The notes under the pieces were generated by a model, which searched no databases, had not been told where the DNA came from, and saw only the letters and a list, made by a program, of their open reading frames with translations. Of a DNA stretch of 64,000 bases, positions 28,129 through 37,691 are shown piece by piece. Every line of letters starts with the position of its first letter. The first letter of the stretch is position 1. The DNA lies in NCBI RefSeq assembly GCF_900108915.1, contig NZ_FNYH01000002.1, forward strand, positions 1 through 64,000, read 5' to 3'. The stretch comes from Allopseudospirillum japonicum. Lineage in GTDB: Bacteria; Pseudomonadota; Gammaproteobacteria; Pseudomonadales; Halomonadaceae. The position numbers and the translations under genes were made by a program.

Positions 28129-29013
28129 ATGCTTATTTCTATTTCTCGCAAGCTTCCCCCCCTTGCTTTGGTGGCTTTGGCTGGATGGGCTCTACCTGCA
28201 CAGGCGCAGTCTGTGCTCCCTGAACCCATTGCCCATTTAGTGAATCAGGGAATGCGTGTGGAGGAATCTTTTGCTGCTGCTTCCGGCTTGCAAGGTTGGG
28301 TGATGGCGTATGAGCAAGATTATAAAATTCTCTACACTACAGAAGATGGACAAACTTTGGTTGCTGGGCCTTTGTGGGATGCACGTGGACGGAATTTAAG
28401 CGAAGGCCACCAGCGTCAATATTTGCCTCAGCCTGCGTTTGCAGACTTGGCAGAATCCAGCTTTATTAGTGAAAAAACCAGTGCTGCCGAGCGCGCACAA
28501 GCCTTGGAAAAGGCAAAGAAAGATCCGAATCAGAATACGAGTGCTTTAGCTAAGATTGCACCTGAAACCCTCAAACCTGTGTATGTTTTTTTTGATGCCA
28601 ATTGCCCTTTTTGTCACCTTGCTTGGCAGGCATTGCAACCCTATGTAGCGCTCGGCTTGGAAGTGCGTTGGATTCCGGTAGCTTATCTCAGACCCGATAG
28701 CCGTCAAAAAGCAGCCGCCATGCTCAGTGCTGCCAAGCCGTTAGAATTACTTCGTTTAAATATGCAGGAGTTTGGCAAGGCACCGAAAGCCTTATTAGAA
28801 GCGAAAGTGAATGATCAAGCGCGCCAAGCACTACAAGCTAATATGCAACTGATGCAAGATTTGGGCTTACAAGGTACCCCTGGGATTGTATGGCAGGATG
28901 CGCAAGGGCGTTTGCAACAGCAAGGTGGGATGCCCCGTTTATCACGCTTGCCTGAAATCACTGGATTGCCAGAACAAGCACAAAGTGCGCCTGAATTGGC
29001 ACGTTTTCGCTAG
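28129..29013 (+). CDS. Periplasmic DsbG/DsbC-like thiol:disulfide interchange protein
   Basis: A signal peptide (ending ALPAQA, about residue 26) leads into a DsbC/DsbG-type architecture: an N-terminal dimerisation part and a thioredoxin domain with active site FFDANCPFCH (CPFC) at about residue 158 and a cis-Pro region QGTPGIV. Such proteins reduce or isomerise wrong disulfides in the periplasm. ATG 28129 is placed 9 nt after AGGA; ATG 28123 is possible. It is 16 bp upstream of the TlpA-like gene, so the two are probably co-transcribed. DsbG is favoured over DsbC by context, but the distinction is not firm. Confidence 0.82.
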   Translation: MLISISRKLPPLALVALAGWALPAQAQSVLPEPIAHLVNQGMRVEESFAAASGLQGWVMAYEQDYKILYTTEDGQTLVAGPLWDARGRNLSEGHQRQYLPQPAFADLAESSFISEKTSAAERAQALEKAKKDPNQNTSALAKIAPETLKPVYVFFDANCPFCHLAWQALQPYVALGLEVRWIPVAYLRPDSRQKAAAMLSAAKPLELLRLNMQEFGKAPKALLEAKVNDQARQALQANMQLMQDLGLQGTPGIVWQDAQGRLQQQGGMPRLSRLPEITGLPEQAQSAPELARFR

Positions 29014-29029
29014 TTAAACGGGAGGTGAT

Positions 29030-29851
29030 ATGGGCGAGGCCATTACATTAGGACCCTTAATGTTACCTTGGGAAAAAGTATTTTTTGTCCTCGGATTACT
29101 ACTTGCCTTGGTTAGTACAGAAATTTTAGGCGCGCGTTTGGATCGGCGTTTTCTGCGCTGGAGCTATGGCGCACTGGCTTGTGCGCTTATCGCGGGGCGT
29201 TTGAGTTTTGCATGGGCACATTGGCCGAGTTTTGCTGCCGATCCTGTGAGTTTGTTATTTGTCTGGCAAGGCGGTATCCATTGGTGGGCGGCTTTCGCTG
29301 CAGCTGGATTATGGAGTGTGTATTATTGGCGGCCTTTATGGACTCGGCTTGCTTGGTCTGGTGTACCCATGATGTTATTTTTGGGCGTGTGGGGATTTGG
29401 CCAACTGAGTTTGTCCTCAACCCATCAAGGGCAGACCCTAGCAGAAAACTTACAAGTTTATGATTTACAAGGTAAAGCGACATCTTTAAATACCTTGGTC
29501 ACCCAAGCGGCTAAGCCGACAGTCGTGAATCTTTGGGCCACTTGGTGCGGGCCTTGTCGTCGAGAAATGCCCTTGCTGGCAGAGCTAAGCCAGCATCCTA
29601 AAATCCAAATTATTACTGTCAACCAAGGCGAATCTCAAACCCAAGTGCTTGATTTTTTGCAGCAACAGGCTTTAGAAATTCAACCTTGGTTTGATCCACA
29701 ACAAAATCTCTTGCACGCCTTTAATGCTCCTGGTTTACCTATGACCTTATTTTTTAATGCGCAAGGTCAGCAGGTGGACCGACATTTAGGCGAACTATCA
29801 CGTGTGCATCTGGATACTTTTATCCGTGAATATGCACAGACTCAAGATTGA
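29030..29851 (+). CDS. Membrane TlpA-family thioredoxin with multi-helix N-terminal domain
   Basis: The C-terminal half (from about residue 145) is a TlpA/ResA-type thioredoxin with active site WATWCGPCRREMP and cis-Pro in APGLPMTLFF. The N-terminal 130 residues form four or five hydrophobic helices with AGRLSFAWAHW, resembling the core of prolipoprotein diacylglyceryl transferase-like proteins; similar fusions are known beside DsbG/DsbD genes in Pseudomonas-like bacteria. It could pass electrons to the DsbG-like protein encoded just upstream. The GGGAGGTGAT ribosome site is strong. Its last 10 bases overlap the convergent gene. Confidence 0.8.
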   Translation: MGEAITLGPLMLPWEKVFFVLGLLLALVSTEILGARLDRRFLRWSYGALACALIAGRLSFAWAHWPSFAADPVSLLFVWQGGIHWWAAFAAAGLWSVYYWRPLWTRLAWSGVPMMLFLGVWGFGQLSLSSTHQGQTLAENLQVYDLQGKATSLNTLVTQAAKPTVVNLWATWCGPCRREMPLLAELSQHPKIQIITVNQGESQTQVLDFLQQQALEIQPWFDPQQNLLHAFNAPGLPMTLFFNAQGQQVDRHLGELSRVHLDTFIREYAQTQD

Positions 29852-30513
29852 ACCAGTTGCCAAACACTTTGTAATTGTCCCCAAAACCCTTGCGGTGAGG
29901 GGGCATGCCAAGCTAAAGCTGCAACGATTAAAAGAAGAAAAATCGAATTAAGTGGGCGCCGATAATCCCAAAGTTTTAATGCAGTGCCAAAAGAGCGTTT
30001 AATACGAATATTAGTGAGATCCACACTATAGATTTCATCTAATAATAAATGAATTGTAAAACCAATAAATACAGCAGCCCCCTGCCACCAAGCGGCAACG
30101 GCCTCAAGTGCCAATATATAATAAGCACCTAAGACTTGTAATAAAGCAAATAAAGCACCTGCAAGTAATGAATGGAAAATACCTCGATGTGCGGTAAAGC
30201 GGCTAAAAACTTGTTTTGCACCATAAGCAACACTGACAAAAGCGGCGCTTAAAATCATGGCTTGTTGCCATAAAGGCCAGGTGCGTACCGCCTCAAAGAG
30301 CAAAAGCACTGTGATTAAAGCAAGTGCTGTAAATAACCAAGTGACGACTTTGGAACTTTTGGAATCAATATCTGGTAATAAGCCGCCTAAGGTGGTTAAT
30401 AACCAAGCAGTGAACGCCGCATCCAAATCCATCACCCCAAGAGCATGTCCTGAGAGTGCCACTAGACCGCCACCTAAGGCAGCCACTGAAAGATGCGTAT
30501 TAAAATTTGCCAT
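29842..30513 (-). CDS. YdjM/DUF457-family inner-membrane protein (putative metal-dependent hydrolase)
   Basis: The 223-residue protein has several membrane helices and conserved polar motifs of the YdjM family: FNTHLSVAA near the start (His), LGGLLPDIDS, the central AHRGIFHSLLAG and LLLDEIYSVDL. The clustered His/Asp residues next to membrane segments suggest a metal site, but the substrate is unknown for the family. It stands alone, convergent with the TlpA-like gene and divergent from flgK. Confidence 0.8.
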   Translation of the reverse strand: MANFNTHLSVAALGGGLVALSGHALGVMDLDAAFTAWLLTTLGGLLPDIDSKSSKVVTWLFTALALITVLLLFEAVRTWPLWQQAMILSAAFVSVAYGAKQVFSRFTAHRGIFHSLLAGALFALLQVLGAYYILALEAVAAWWQGAAVFIGFTIHLLLDEIYSVDLTNIRIKRSFGTALKLWDYRRPLNSIFLLLIVAALAWHAPSPQGFWGQLQSVWQLVQS

Positions 30514-30591
30514 AGTGCCTTTTCACCTTTCCTTCTCACCGTAAAAGCCGCGCGTCAATCTTAGCAAGCAAAGCAGACAAGTGCGCTAAGG

Positions 30592-30618
30592 TTAAGATAC
30601 GCCTAGGTTGGCCGATAC
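30592..30618 (+). promoter_or_regulatory. FliA (sigma-28) promoter of flgK-flgL
   Basis: TTAAGATA-N11-GCCGATAC compares with the consensus TAAAGTTT-N11-GCCGATAA: correct spacing and 7 of 8 in the -10 element. It lies about 113 bp before flgK, fitting late flagellar control. Confidence 0.65.
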
Positions 30619-30730
30619 CTTGTCTAATCCTTGCTCAAGTGATTTTGTCTCACCCGCTTGGGCAAATGGCTACCCGCTTATAGGCCGCTGCGCGTTGGCT
30701 GAAATATTCAAGATTACACGAGGATACCCC

Positions 30731-32809
30731 ATGTCAAGCTTACTCAATATAGGGCTGTCGGGTGTAGCTGCTAACCAAGCACGCTTATCGACCACAGGAC
30801 ATAATATCACTAATGTGGACACGGACGGTTACAGCCGTCAGCAAGTGATCACAGTCACGCGCGATCCGCAAAATTACGGCTTTGGGTATCTCGGCAAAGG
30901 CGTGGGCATGGATGGCGTGCGCCGTATGGCGAACGAATATGTGTCCGAGCAGTTGCGTATGGATACCAGTAATGCGAAAGAAATAGATATTTTTACGCAG
31001 CAAATTAGCCAAATTGATGACTTGTTAGCCAGTGCAGATACTGGAATTGGCCAAGGGATTTCTAGTTTTTTTAATGCGGTACAAACCGCCGCTAATAATC
31101 CTTCTTCTGAGCCGGAACGTCAATTGGTGGTGAGCCAAGCAGAAGGCTTAATTCACCGGATGGAAGAAGTGCATACGCGTTTGATTCAGCAAACCGAAGG
31201 TATTAATACACAAATTACCAGTATGACCAATAAGGTGAACGAGCTGGCACGTGGAATTGCGGATTTGAATGCGGCCATTAGCCAAGTGTACGCAGTGAAT
31301 CAGCAGCAGCCCAATGATTTGCTGGATAAACGTGATGAGAAATTACGTGAGTTAAGTGAATTAGTGCGCGTGGATGTCTATGAGCAGGACGATAAAAGCA
31401 TCAATGTGACTGTGGGTATGGGGCAAGCTTTGGTGTTAGGCGACCAAACCAATCAGTTGCAATTTAGCCGTGGTGCGGCTGATCCTTCGCGCTATGAGAT
31501 CGAATTGGTGACCAATTACCGTACCATTCCAGTGACTAACTCCATTGTCGGTGGCCAGCTGGGTGGCTTGGTGAAGGTTCGCGAAGAAGTTATAGATCCG
31601 ACGATTAATGCAGTTGGGCGTTTGGCGATTAGTATTTCAGAAACCTTCAACCATCTGCATCAACAAGGGATGGATTTAAACAATGATTTGGGCCGGAATT
31701 TCTTTACGGATTTAAATCATGAAGATATTCAGCGGGCACGTGTGTTTGGTTATGACACGAATCGGGGTAAACCGGCACCAGATATTTTAGTAGAAGTCAC
31801 TGATTCCTCTTTATTAACAGATAAAGATTATGAATTGCGTGCAATTAATCCACCAGAACAATTTCAGCTTTATGATAAAAGAAATGGCCAGCGGATTAAT
31901 GCAAGTTATAACTATATTCAAGATACCACTAGTATTCCCACAGTGAAGAAACTGGAGATTGAAGCGGATGGTTTAAAAATCACCATTAATAGTACGCTCA
32001 ATGGGGCTGCAGGGAATGACAAATATCTGATCTCCCCAACGCGTTCAGCAGCAGACGATATTGATTTAGCGATTGAAACCACAGATGAGTTAGCGCTCGC
32101 TTTACCTTTAAGGGTAGAAGCGAACCAAAGTAACGTGGGCACAGGTGCGGTCGATTTGGTAGATATGCAAGATATCCATCAGCTGGATGCCACAGGATTT
32201 GATGATGAGCCGATTGATAATTTCTCGATTCCTGGCAAGATCAAGCAGCCGTTAATGATACGTTTTGTGGACGAAACCCATTATGAAATTCTTGATGCGA
32301 ATAATCCAAGTGCTGGACCCATAGTGACAGAAGATGGCACCGTATTGGAGAATCTAGAATTTATTCCAGGAACACAAAATAAGGTTTTACCAGAAGCCGG
32401 CGAGCCGGGTTATTTTGGTTACCAAATTACTTTAAGTGGACGCCCAGCAACTGGGGACACTTTTAGTATTGATTATAACCAGGACGGGGTTTCTGATAAC
32501 CGGAATGGTCTGCGTCTTGCGGAACTGGCAAATGCACGCACTATGGATAATCAAGTCACTTATCAGCAAAGCTATTCTAAGCTCGTTGAGCGTATTGGTT
32601 TGCGTACCAGTGAAGCGCGTATCGAAAGCGAAACCGACACGAAAATTCTGCAACAAACGCAAGCGCTGCGCGAATCTTATGCTGGGGTCAATATGAACGA
32701 AGAAGCTGCCAACTTGCTGCGTTTTCAACAGGCATATTCTGCCTCAGCGCGCTTGATTACCACAGCTAAAGAAATGTTCGATACTTTATTGAGCTCAGTT
32801 GGCCGTTAA
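30731..32809 (+). CDS. flgK: Flagellar hook-associated protein 1 FlgK
   Basis: FlgK joins hook and filament. The 692-residue protein has the conserved N-terminal D0 segment (SLLNIGLSGVAANQARLSTT, GHNITNVDTDGYSRQ) and C-terminal D0 coiled coil (ESYAGVNMNEEAANLLRFQQ). It is longer than the roughly 550-residue enteric FlgK because of larger central outer domains. ATG 30731 has GAGG upstream; the 41-residue in-frame extension overlaps the promoter and is rejected. flgL follows after 17 bp. Confidence 0.95.
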   Translation: MSSLLNIGLSGVAANQARLSTTGHNITNVDTDGYSRQQVITVTRDPQNYGFGYLGKGVGMDGVRRMANEYVSEQLRMDTSNAKEIDIFTQQISQIDDLLASADTGIGQGISSFFNAVQTAANNPSSEPERQLVVSQAEGLIHRMEEVHTRLIQQTEGINTQITSMTNKVNELARGIADLNAAISQVYAVNQQQPNDLLDKRDEKLRELSELVRVDVYEQDDKSINVTVGMGQALVLGDQTNQLQFSRGAADPSRYEIELVTNYRTIPVTNSIVGGQLGGLVKVREEVIDPTINAVGRLAISISETFNHLHQQGMDLNNDLGRNFFTDLNHEDIQRARVFGYDTNRGKPAPDILVEVTDSSLLTDKDYELRAINPPEQFQLYDKRNGQRINASYNYIQDTTSIPTVKKLEIEADGLKITINSTLNGAAGNDKYLISPTRSAADDIDLAIETTDELALALPLRVEANQSNVGTGAVDLVDMQDIHQLDATGFDDEPIDNFSIPGKIKQPLMIRFVDETHYEILDANNPSAGPIVTEDGTVLENLEFIPGTQNKVLPEAGEPGYFGYQITLSGRPATGDTFSIDYNQDGVSDNRNGLRLAELANARTMDNQVTYQQSYSKLVERIGLRTSEARIESETDTKILQQTQALRESYAGVNMNEEAANLLRFQQAYSASARLITTAKEMFDTLLSSVGR

Positions 32810-32826
32810 TTTAGGAGTAAGCGTCC

Positions 32827-34920
32827 ATGCGTTTATCAACGTATCAGATTCAGCAGTACAGTGTGAATAATTTTATGCAACAGCAGTCTGAGCTGACCAA
32901 GACTTATCGCCAGATTAGCTCAGGCAAAGAAGTGCTCACACCTTCAGATGATCCAGTCGCATCGACACAAATTCTTAACTTAAACAGTCAGTTAAGAGCT
33001 AATACCCAGTATACGACTAATGTGAATTATCTGAATAAAAACCTCAGGCAAGAGGATGCGGTGCTCTCTAGTGTGATTGATAATTTGCAGCGTGTGCGTG
33101 AGCTTACGGTACAAGCAAACAATGATACTTATGATAGCGCCCAACGCGGCGATATTGGTAAGGAAATCAACCAATTGCTTGAGGAATTGCATAGCCTGCT
33201 CAATAGCAAAAATGAAGGTGGTGAGTTTATTTTTGCTGGTACCAAGGGAGCAACAGAACCTTTTGCAAAGCGTTTAGATGGCACTTTTGAATATCAGGGA
33301 GATAGTGTCGAGCGGACTGTGCAAATTAGCGATAGCGTGTTTGTAAAATCTGTAGACGCAGGCCGAGATTTGTTCACAGATGCACGCGTTGATGAAAAAG
33401 TCATCCAAGGCCGCGTGAGTAACCAAAATGTTGGCGAAGCGGAAATTGTCAAACTCAGTGTGATTAATCGACAAACACTAGAAGATGCCACTGTCGTCCC
33501 AGGGAAGCGTAAAATTATTTACCGTACGGAAGATACCAGTGTGTCTCCTGCGATTCCGGCGAATTACTCTGTCATTAATTTAGCCACAGGCAAGGAAGTC
33601 CCTGCGGTTGTGGCACCAAGTGGTAAAAGTCTCACCTTTGAAGGCATGGAACTCCAGCTAGATGCTTTACCAGCCGATGGTGATAGTTTTGAGGTGGATG
33701 TCTTCGGTGGTGGTGCAGTCAAAACCTTTGCCGCGCAAGTTGATGGACAATTACAGGTTGCAGGAAGCCGGATTGAAGATCAAACCAAGCTGCAAAGTTT
33801 GGTCACTGCCGATAATGGCGGTTGGACCAATGGCGACTATCGTCTTACCCATAGTGCTGGGGTTTGGAGTGCCGAACGCTATGACTTTAGTACGGATACT
33901 TGGGCTGCAGACCCTAGTTTAAATATCTCTATGAGTGGCCAGCAAGTGACGCTAGAAAATGCTGGCGGCGATGCTTTGGCCAGTGTGGAACTGAACCAAG
34001 CGCCTGCGAATAACGAGCAAATTACCCTTAAACTGCGCAATCAACCAGGGCTTAAGGAAAAACAAATCAGCGCCGAGGAAGCTGTGCTGAGAGTAACAGG
34101 GCAAAGTATTGTTGGCTCACGCGATTTGACCATGCTGGAAGGTCAGTATGAGCTAACGAATAATGGTGCAGGTGCTTTTGTCCTCAAAGATCCTTATGGG
34201 CAGGAAGTGACAGGTTTTAGCACGGATCAAACGAATAATTTGGTCTCTTTTGGTGGCGAAACCTTTACAGTGGCAAACTGGCCTGTGGCAGGGACAAGTA
34301 GCCAGTTTGAGGTTCGCTCTGCCTCTGAGCAGTTTATCAACGCTTTACCTGGGGCTTATAACCTGACTTATAATGATGCGAACTCGGATGGGATTGTCGA
34401 TGCCGGCGAGCTGACTTTGACCGACCCAGCAGGCAAGGTACGCCATGATGTCACTTGGGATGCAGGAAACAATACGCTAGGCTTTTTAGGAATGCAGGTC
34501 GAATTGAGTGGCCCTATCACAGATGGAACCTCACTCAGTGTTGATCTAACGGAAGAAGATTATGGTCAAGGCAAAAAGGATTTACTTAATATTGTCCGCG
34601 ATTTAAATTCGACCTTAGGTAATTTTACCGGATCCGATGCAGATAAAGCGCTAGTGAGTAACACACTCACCTACATTGATAATGCAATTGAGCAAGTATT
34701 GCGCACGCAAACGGATGTAGGCGCACGCTTAAATACAGTGGAACGTATTGAATCTGCCAACGAAGAAGAAGAGTTATTTATTAAAAATAACCTCTCCCAA
34801 TTAGAAGACTTGGATTATGGGTCTGCAATTACACGCTTTAAAATGCAAGATGCGGCATTACAGGCAGCACAACAAAGCTATGTTCAATTAACGCAAACGA
34901 ATTTATTTGATTATATTTAA
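32827..34920 (+). CDS. flgL: Flagellar hook-associated protein 3 FlgL, enlarged form
   Basis: FlgL lies between FlgK and the filament. The N-terminal flagellin-like helices (MRLSTYQIQQYSVNNFMQQQ, ISSGKEVLTPSDDPVAS) and C-terminal helices (DVGARLNTVERIES, SYVQLTQTNLFDYI) are typical. At 697 residues it is about twice the enteric length: roughly 400 residues of repeated beta-rich surface domains are inserted between about residue 150 and 580. The insert includes a canonical EF-hand-like loop DANSDGIVDAGE (residues 517-528). Confidence 0.93.
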   Translation: MRLSTYQIQQYSVNNFMQQQSELTKTYRQISSGKEVLTPSDDPVASTQILNLNSQLRANTQYTTNVNYLNKNLRQEDAVLSSVIDNLQRVRELTVQANNDTYDSAQRGDIGKEINQLLEELHSLLNSKNEGGEFIFAGTKGATEPFAKRLDGTFEYQGDSVERTVQISDSVFVKSVDAGRDLFTDARVDEKVIQGRVSNQNVGEAEIVKLSVINRQTLEDATVVPGKRKIIYRTEDTSVSPAIPANYSVINLATGKEVPAVVAPSGKSLTFEGMELQLDALPADGDSFEVDVFGGGAVKTFAAQVDGQLQVAGSRIEDQTKLQSLVTADNGGWTNGDYRLTHSAGVWSAERYDFSTDTWAADPSLNISMSGQQVTLENAGGDALASVELNQAPANNEQITLKLRNQPGLKEKQISAEEAVLRVTGQSIVGSRDLTMLEGQYELTNNGAGAFVLKDPYGQEVTGFSTDQTNNLVSFGGETFTVANWPVAGTSSQFEVRSASEQFINALPGAYNLTYNDANSDGIVDAGELTLTDPAGKVRHDVTWDAGNNTLGFLGMQVELSGPITDGTSLSVDLTEEDYGQGKKDLLNIVRDLNSTLGNFTGSDADKALVSNTLTYIDNAIEQVLRTQTDVGARLNTVERIESANEEEELFIKNNLSQLEDLDYGSAITRFKMQDAALQAAQQSYVQLTQTNLFDYI

Positions 34921-35000
34921 ACAAGAACACGCCTCGCCTCAGCCGGTGAGGTGTGTTAGTTTTAATCCTTGGGATGCCTTCACTCTAGATAGGAAGCTTT

Positions 35001-35306
35001 ATGCGTGATCCACAGGAAACTTGGGATTTGTTGGCCCACCAACTCAATGCGTTAGAAAGCCTTGCAGAGCAAGAGGATTGGGATGCTTTGCGCACACAAG
35101 TAGAAATCTTTTATGAGGAAGTACGCAATTTAATGCGTCAGCCACCGGATGTTGCTTTAATGCAAACTTGGCAGCCTCAAGTGCCTGAGCGTTTAGCACG
35201 TTTGCAAGCATTGATTGATAAAAGTCGTCATGCCAAAAAAGATACTCAAGCGCAACTTTTGAAGATGCAACGCGGTCAGAAACTTATTCGCCGTTATTAT
35301 CAATAA
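35001..35306 (+). CDS. Small helical protein behind flgL, possible FliT-type flagellar chaperone
   Basis: This 101-residue, mostly helical protein has many Leu and Gln heptads and no signal peptide. Size, composition and position directly after flgL suggest a FliT-like export chaperone or regulator, but no diagnostic motif is visible. GGAAG lies 6 nt before ATG 35001. It is probably in the flgKL operon, 80 bp behind flgL. Confidence 0.6.
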   Translation: MRDPQETWDLLAHQLNALESLAEQEDWDALRTQVEIFYEEVRNLMRQPPDVALMQTWQPQVPERLARLQALIDKSRHAKKDTQAQLLKMQRGQKLIRRYYQ

Positions 35307-35397
35307 ATTAAATTTGATCCTCTATCCTATTTTGGATCTGATATATTTATGCCTTGTTGCGCTTATATTATAGCGCCTTACTAGGGAGACATGTCTT

Positions 35398-35865
35398 ATG
35401 CTCCTATCTGAACTCCAGATTGCCGTAAATGAAGTGATAGAACAACTCGCAGAAAGCCTCAGCTTTATCGAGCATAACAAGGCACGTTTGCAACCTGAGA
35501 CCTATGCTCAGCTTGCTCCCTTATTAAGGCAGCGTCAGCAAAATTTAGCGCGTTTAACGCTTTATGCTCGTGAGCATTTGCGCACACGTCCGCGGGCACC
35601 TGATTTAGAACGTGAGGATTTAGAAACTTTAGTCAGCCATCTAAAAGCTTTATTTGGTAGCCCGCAGCAAGCTGTTTTGCAAGAATTTTATACTTATCAA
35701 AATAATATCAATCAGGCATTAGTTGTTTTAAATCAAGAGCTTACTTCAGAAATTCGCTCACAAAACATAGAATTGATGCAGATGCTGCAACATTTGGAAA
35801 CAGAAAAAACCCAAATGCAAGCCTTTCTCGCTGGAACTTTAGCGAGTTGTGAGACCCTAAACTAA
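35398..35865 (+). CDS. FlgN-like flagellar chaperone candidate
   Basis: This 155-residue helical protein (EVIEQLAESLSFIEHNK, LLRQRQQNLARLTLYAREHL) has the size and coiled-coil character of FlgN, the chaperone for FlgK and FlgL. FlgN is usually next to flgM; here flgM stands alone and this gene follows flgKL, so the assignment is from position and composition only. A terminator follows. Confidence 0.5.
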   Translation: MLLSELQIAVNEVIEQLAESLSFIEHNKARLQPETYAQLAPLLRQRQQNLARLTLYAREHLRTRPRAPDLEREDLETLVSHLKALFGSPQQAVLQEFYTYQNNINQALVVLNQELTSEIRSQNIELMQMLQHLETEKTQMQAFLAGTLASCETLN

Positions 35866-35926
35866 TGCAAGGATGCCGGTGGTTCCGATCCAGACCACCG
35901 TGCAGAGCTTACAGCAGGCAGCCATT

Positions 35927-35958
35927 ACAGCCCTTATATTTTTAAGGGCTGTTTTTTT
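35927..35958 (+). terminator. Intrinsic terminator of the flgKL gene group
   Basis: A 10-bp stem ACAGCCCTTA/TAAGGGCTGT with a 6-nt loop is followed by T6. The stop codon of the convergent sanA gene lies inside the right arm. Confidence 0.9.
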
Positions 35959-36700
35959 GTCTACTTTCTGGCGGTATGTTTTCGGATGATTTTATTTCTA
36001 AGGAAGATTCGTCTTCAGAAATAGTAATGGGTACAGGCTCACCGAGAAAATAAGGTTGTCTTGACCAGAGATATAAATCACCAAACATGGCCGTGCGTGC
36101 AGCAATCTCTCTTAGCATCACAGGCCACCATTGCGCCCGTGGCGGATCTTGGGCGGCACAACCTTGCGCATCCAGACCTAGTTGACGCGCAATAAATAAG
36201 GCTCGAGGTAGGTGATAAGCCTGAGTGACTAACAGCATACGCTCGAGTTGAAATACTTCGCGGGCACGCGCTAAAGTATCAAAGGTGCTAAAACCTGCAT
36301 AGTCTAACGTCATCGCATGACGGGGTATGCCTAATGTCTGCAGGTCTTTCCACATGGTGATAGGTTCGTTGTAGTAACGGGTGTGGTTATCCCCACTGAC
36401 TAACAAATGTTTGATGCGTCCTTGATGCCACAAGGTGGCAGCTAATTGTAAGCGGTATTTGTAGTGCAAATTATCGCTACCACCACGCAGAAATTTGGAT
36501 GTTCCGAAAATAACACCTACAGCTGAAGCTTGACATTGCTTTGGGTCTGTTTGCCAGTCTGTCTGCGTGACTACAATGAGCCAAACATTCAAGCATACCA
36601 CCCCTAAAAGGGCTAACAGGCTTAATACTAGCCCCCAAGGTATGATGAGCTTGAATAAGGCCCAAGCTTTCAAAAAACAAAGTTGTGCTATAGGCTTCAC
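35942..36700 (-). CDS. sanA: SanA/YdcF-family (DUF218) inner-membrane protein
   Basis: SanA affects envelope permeability (vancomycin exclusion in E. coli); its biochemical role is not settled. The 252-residue protein has one N-terminal membrane helix (IIPWGLVLSLLALLGVVCL) and the DUF218 motifs HLLVSGDN, YNEPITMWKDLQTLGI, LDYAGFSTFDTLARAREVF and TQAYHLPRALFIA, which match SanA more closely than YdcF. The C-terminal acidic tail (about 30 residues) is not part of the fold. It may be transcribed with the Rieske gene upstream. Confidence 0.88.
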   Translation of the reverse strand: MKPIAQLCFLKAWALFKLIIPWGLVLSLLALLGVVCLNVWLIVVTQTDWQTDPKQCQASAVGVIFGTSKFLRGGSDNLHYKYRLQLAATLWHQGRIKHLLVSGDNHTRYYNEPITMWKDLQTLGIPRHAMTLDYAGFSTFDTLARAREVFQLERMLLVTQAYHLPRALFIARQLGLDAQGCAAQDPPRAQWWPVMLREIAARTAMFGDLYLWSRQPYFLGEPVPITISEDESSLEIKSSENIPPESRQKNSP

Positions 36701-36737
36701 ACTTGGCGGCTTTCCTTAAAGTCAGTCAGATAACCGT

Positions 36738-37058
36738 TTAGGTTTCTTTTGCTTGATCGCCTACTTGAATACGACCATCGAAAATACGTATTGGATAAGT
36801 TTCTAGATCTTCATATGCAGGAGGAGAGGTCACTGCACCTGTTTTTAAACAAAAGCGCGCGCCATGGCGTGGGCAAATAATTTCGTTATTTTGAATACAG
36901 GCGCCTTCTAAGCTACCGCGATCATGGGTACAAGTATTTTCTACTGCATATAAATTGCCATCAATATTGGCGACAAGCACCTCAACATCTGCAAGTTCAC
37001 AAATAACATATTCGCCCAAAGCTATAGAGTTTTCGCGTGCAACATCATGCCATTGCAT
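36738..37058 (-). CDS. Rieske [2Fe-2S] ferredoxin-like protein
   Basis: This 106-residue protein holds both halves of the Rieske cluster site: C-T-H in ENTCTHDRGSLEG and C-P-R-H in ICPRHGARFCL. It resembles ferredoxin components of ring-hydroxylating dioxygenases and NirD-like proteins, but no oxygenase or nitrite reductase gene is adjacent, so its partner is unknown. AGAGGA precedes ATG 37058. Confidence 0.88.
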   Translation of the reverse strand: MQWHDVARENSIALGEYVICELADVEVLVANIDGNLYAVENTCTHDRGSLEGACIQNNEIICPRHGARFCLKTGAVTSPPAYEDLETYPIRIFDGRIQVGDQAKET

Positions 37059-37662
37059 AGTTTATCCTCTAATAAATCATATCCAAAAAGTCAGGCGCAC
37101 AAATCCAGTGCATTTTTCATCAAAACGCTCGCAAATCATAGGGGTTTGATGCAAGTGTCTGTTTTTAGGTAGCGGCTACTCTAGCACAAAAATCGCTTTC
37201 TCCTAGAGATAGGCGTGATACCTTGATATGCATAGATAAAATTTTAACGAAAACATGAGATACAAATAAAAAATAGGCCTAATTCTTGCTTTCTATTGTT
37301 TTTACGTATACAGGCTTGCTTGGCTTAATAAAATCTGTTTGCTTAGCGCTAGATCAAGAGATCACGAAGGAAGTCGCAATCTAGTGTTGCGAATCATAAC
37401 CAAGTGACTATAATCCGATGCCAGTATTTGCATGTGCTGCATATGCGAAATGTACTAAGCAAAATGTGAAGCTGTCATGGGCTTGTCAAGATGCCTAGTT
37501 AATCTAGTTTGCAATGCGGCAGTGAATGAATGCGGTAATAAATTATGAGGGACCGCCTCCCTCGGACTCGCGCCATGCCATCATTTTATTCTTTAGGGTA
37601 AATTCGGGTGGTATTTGTTTTCATTAGCTCAAGCCACTAGGAAAAAGCAAGATGAAAGCATA

Positions 37663-37691
37663 TTGCCTTACGTTGGCTGGCGTTTTAAAGT
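37663..37691 (+). promoter_or_regulatory. Possible porin promoter
   Basis: TTGCCT-N17-TAAAGT, four of six matches in each hexamer, would start RNA about 115 nt before the porin ATG. Confidence 0.4.

Noticed and set aside
29939-29965. GCCGATAA resembling a FliA -10 element
   Set aside because: It lies inside the YdjM-family gene and lacks a matching -35 element 11 bp upstream.
30608-30730. 41-residue N-terminal extension of flgK
   Set aside because: It overlaps the FliA promoter, and the conserved FlgK start is MSSLLNIGLSG.
32470-32510. DYNQDGVSDNRN in FlgK considered as a calcium-binding loop
   Set aside because: The last position is Asn in place of Glu, and a similar NxDGxSDNRN stretch is ordinary for FlgK.
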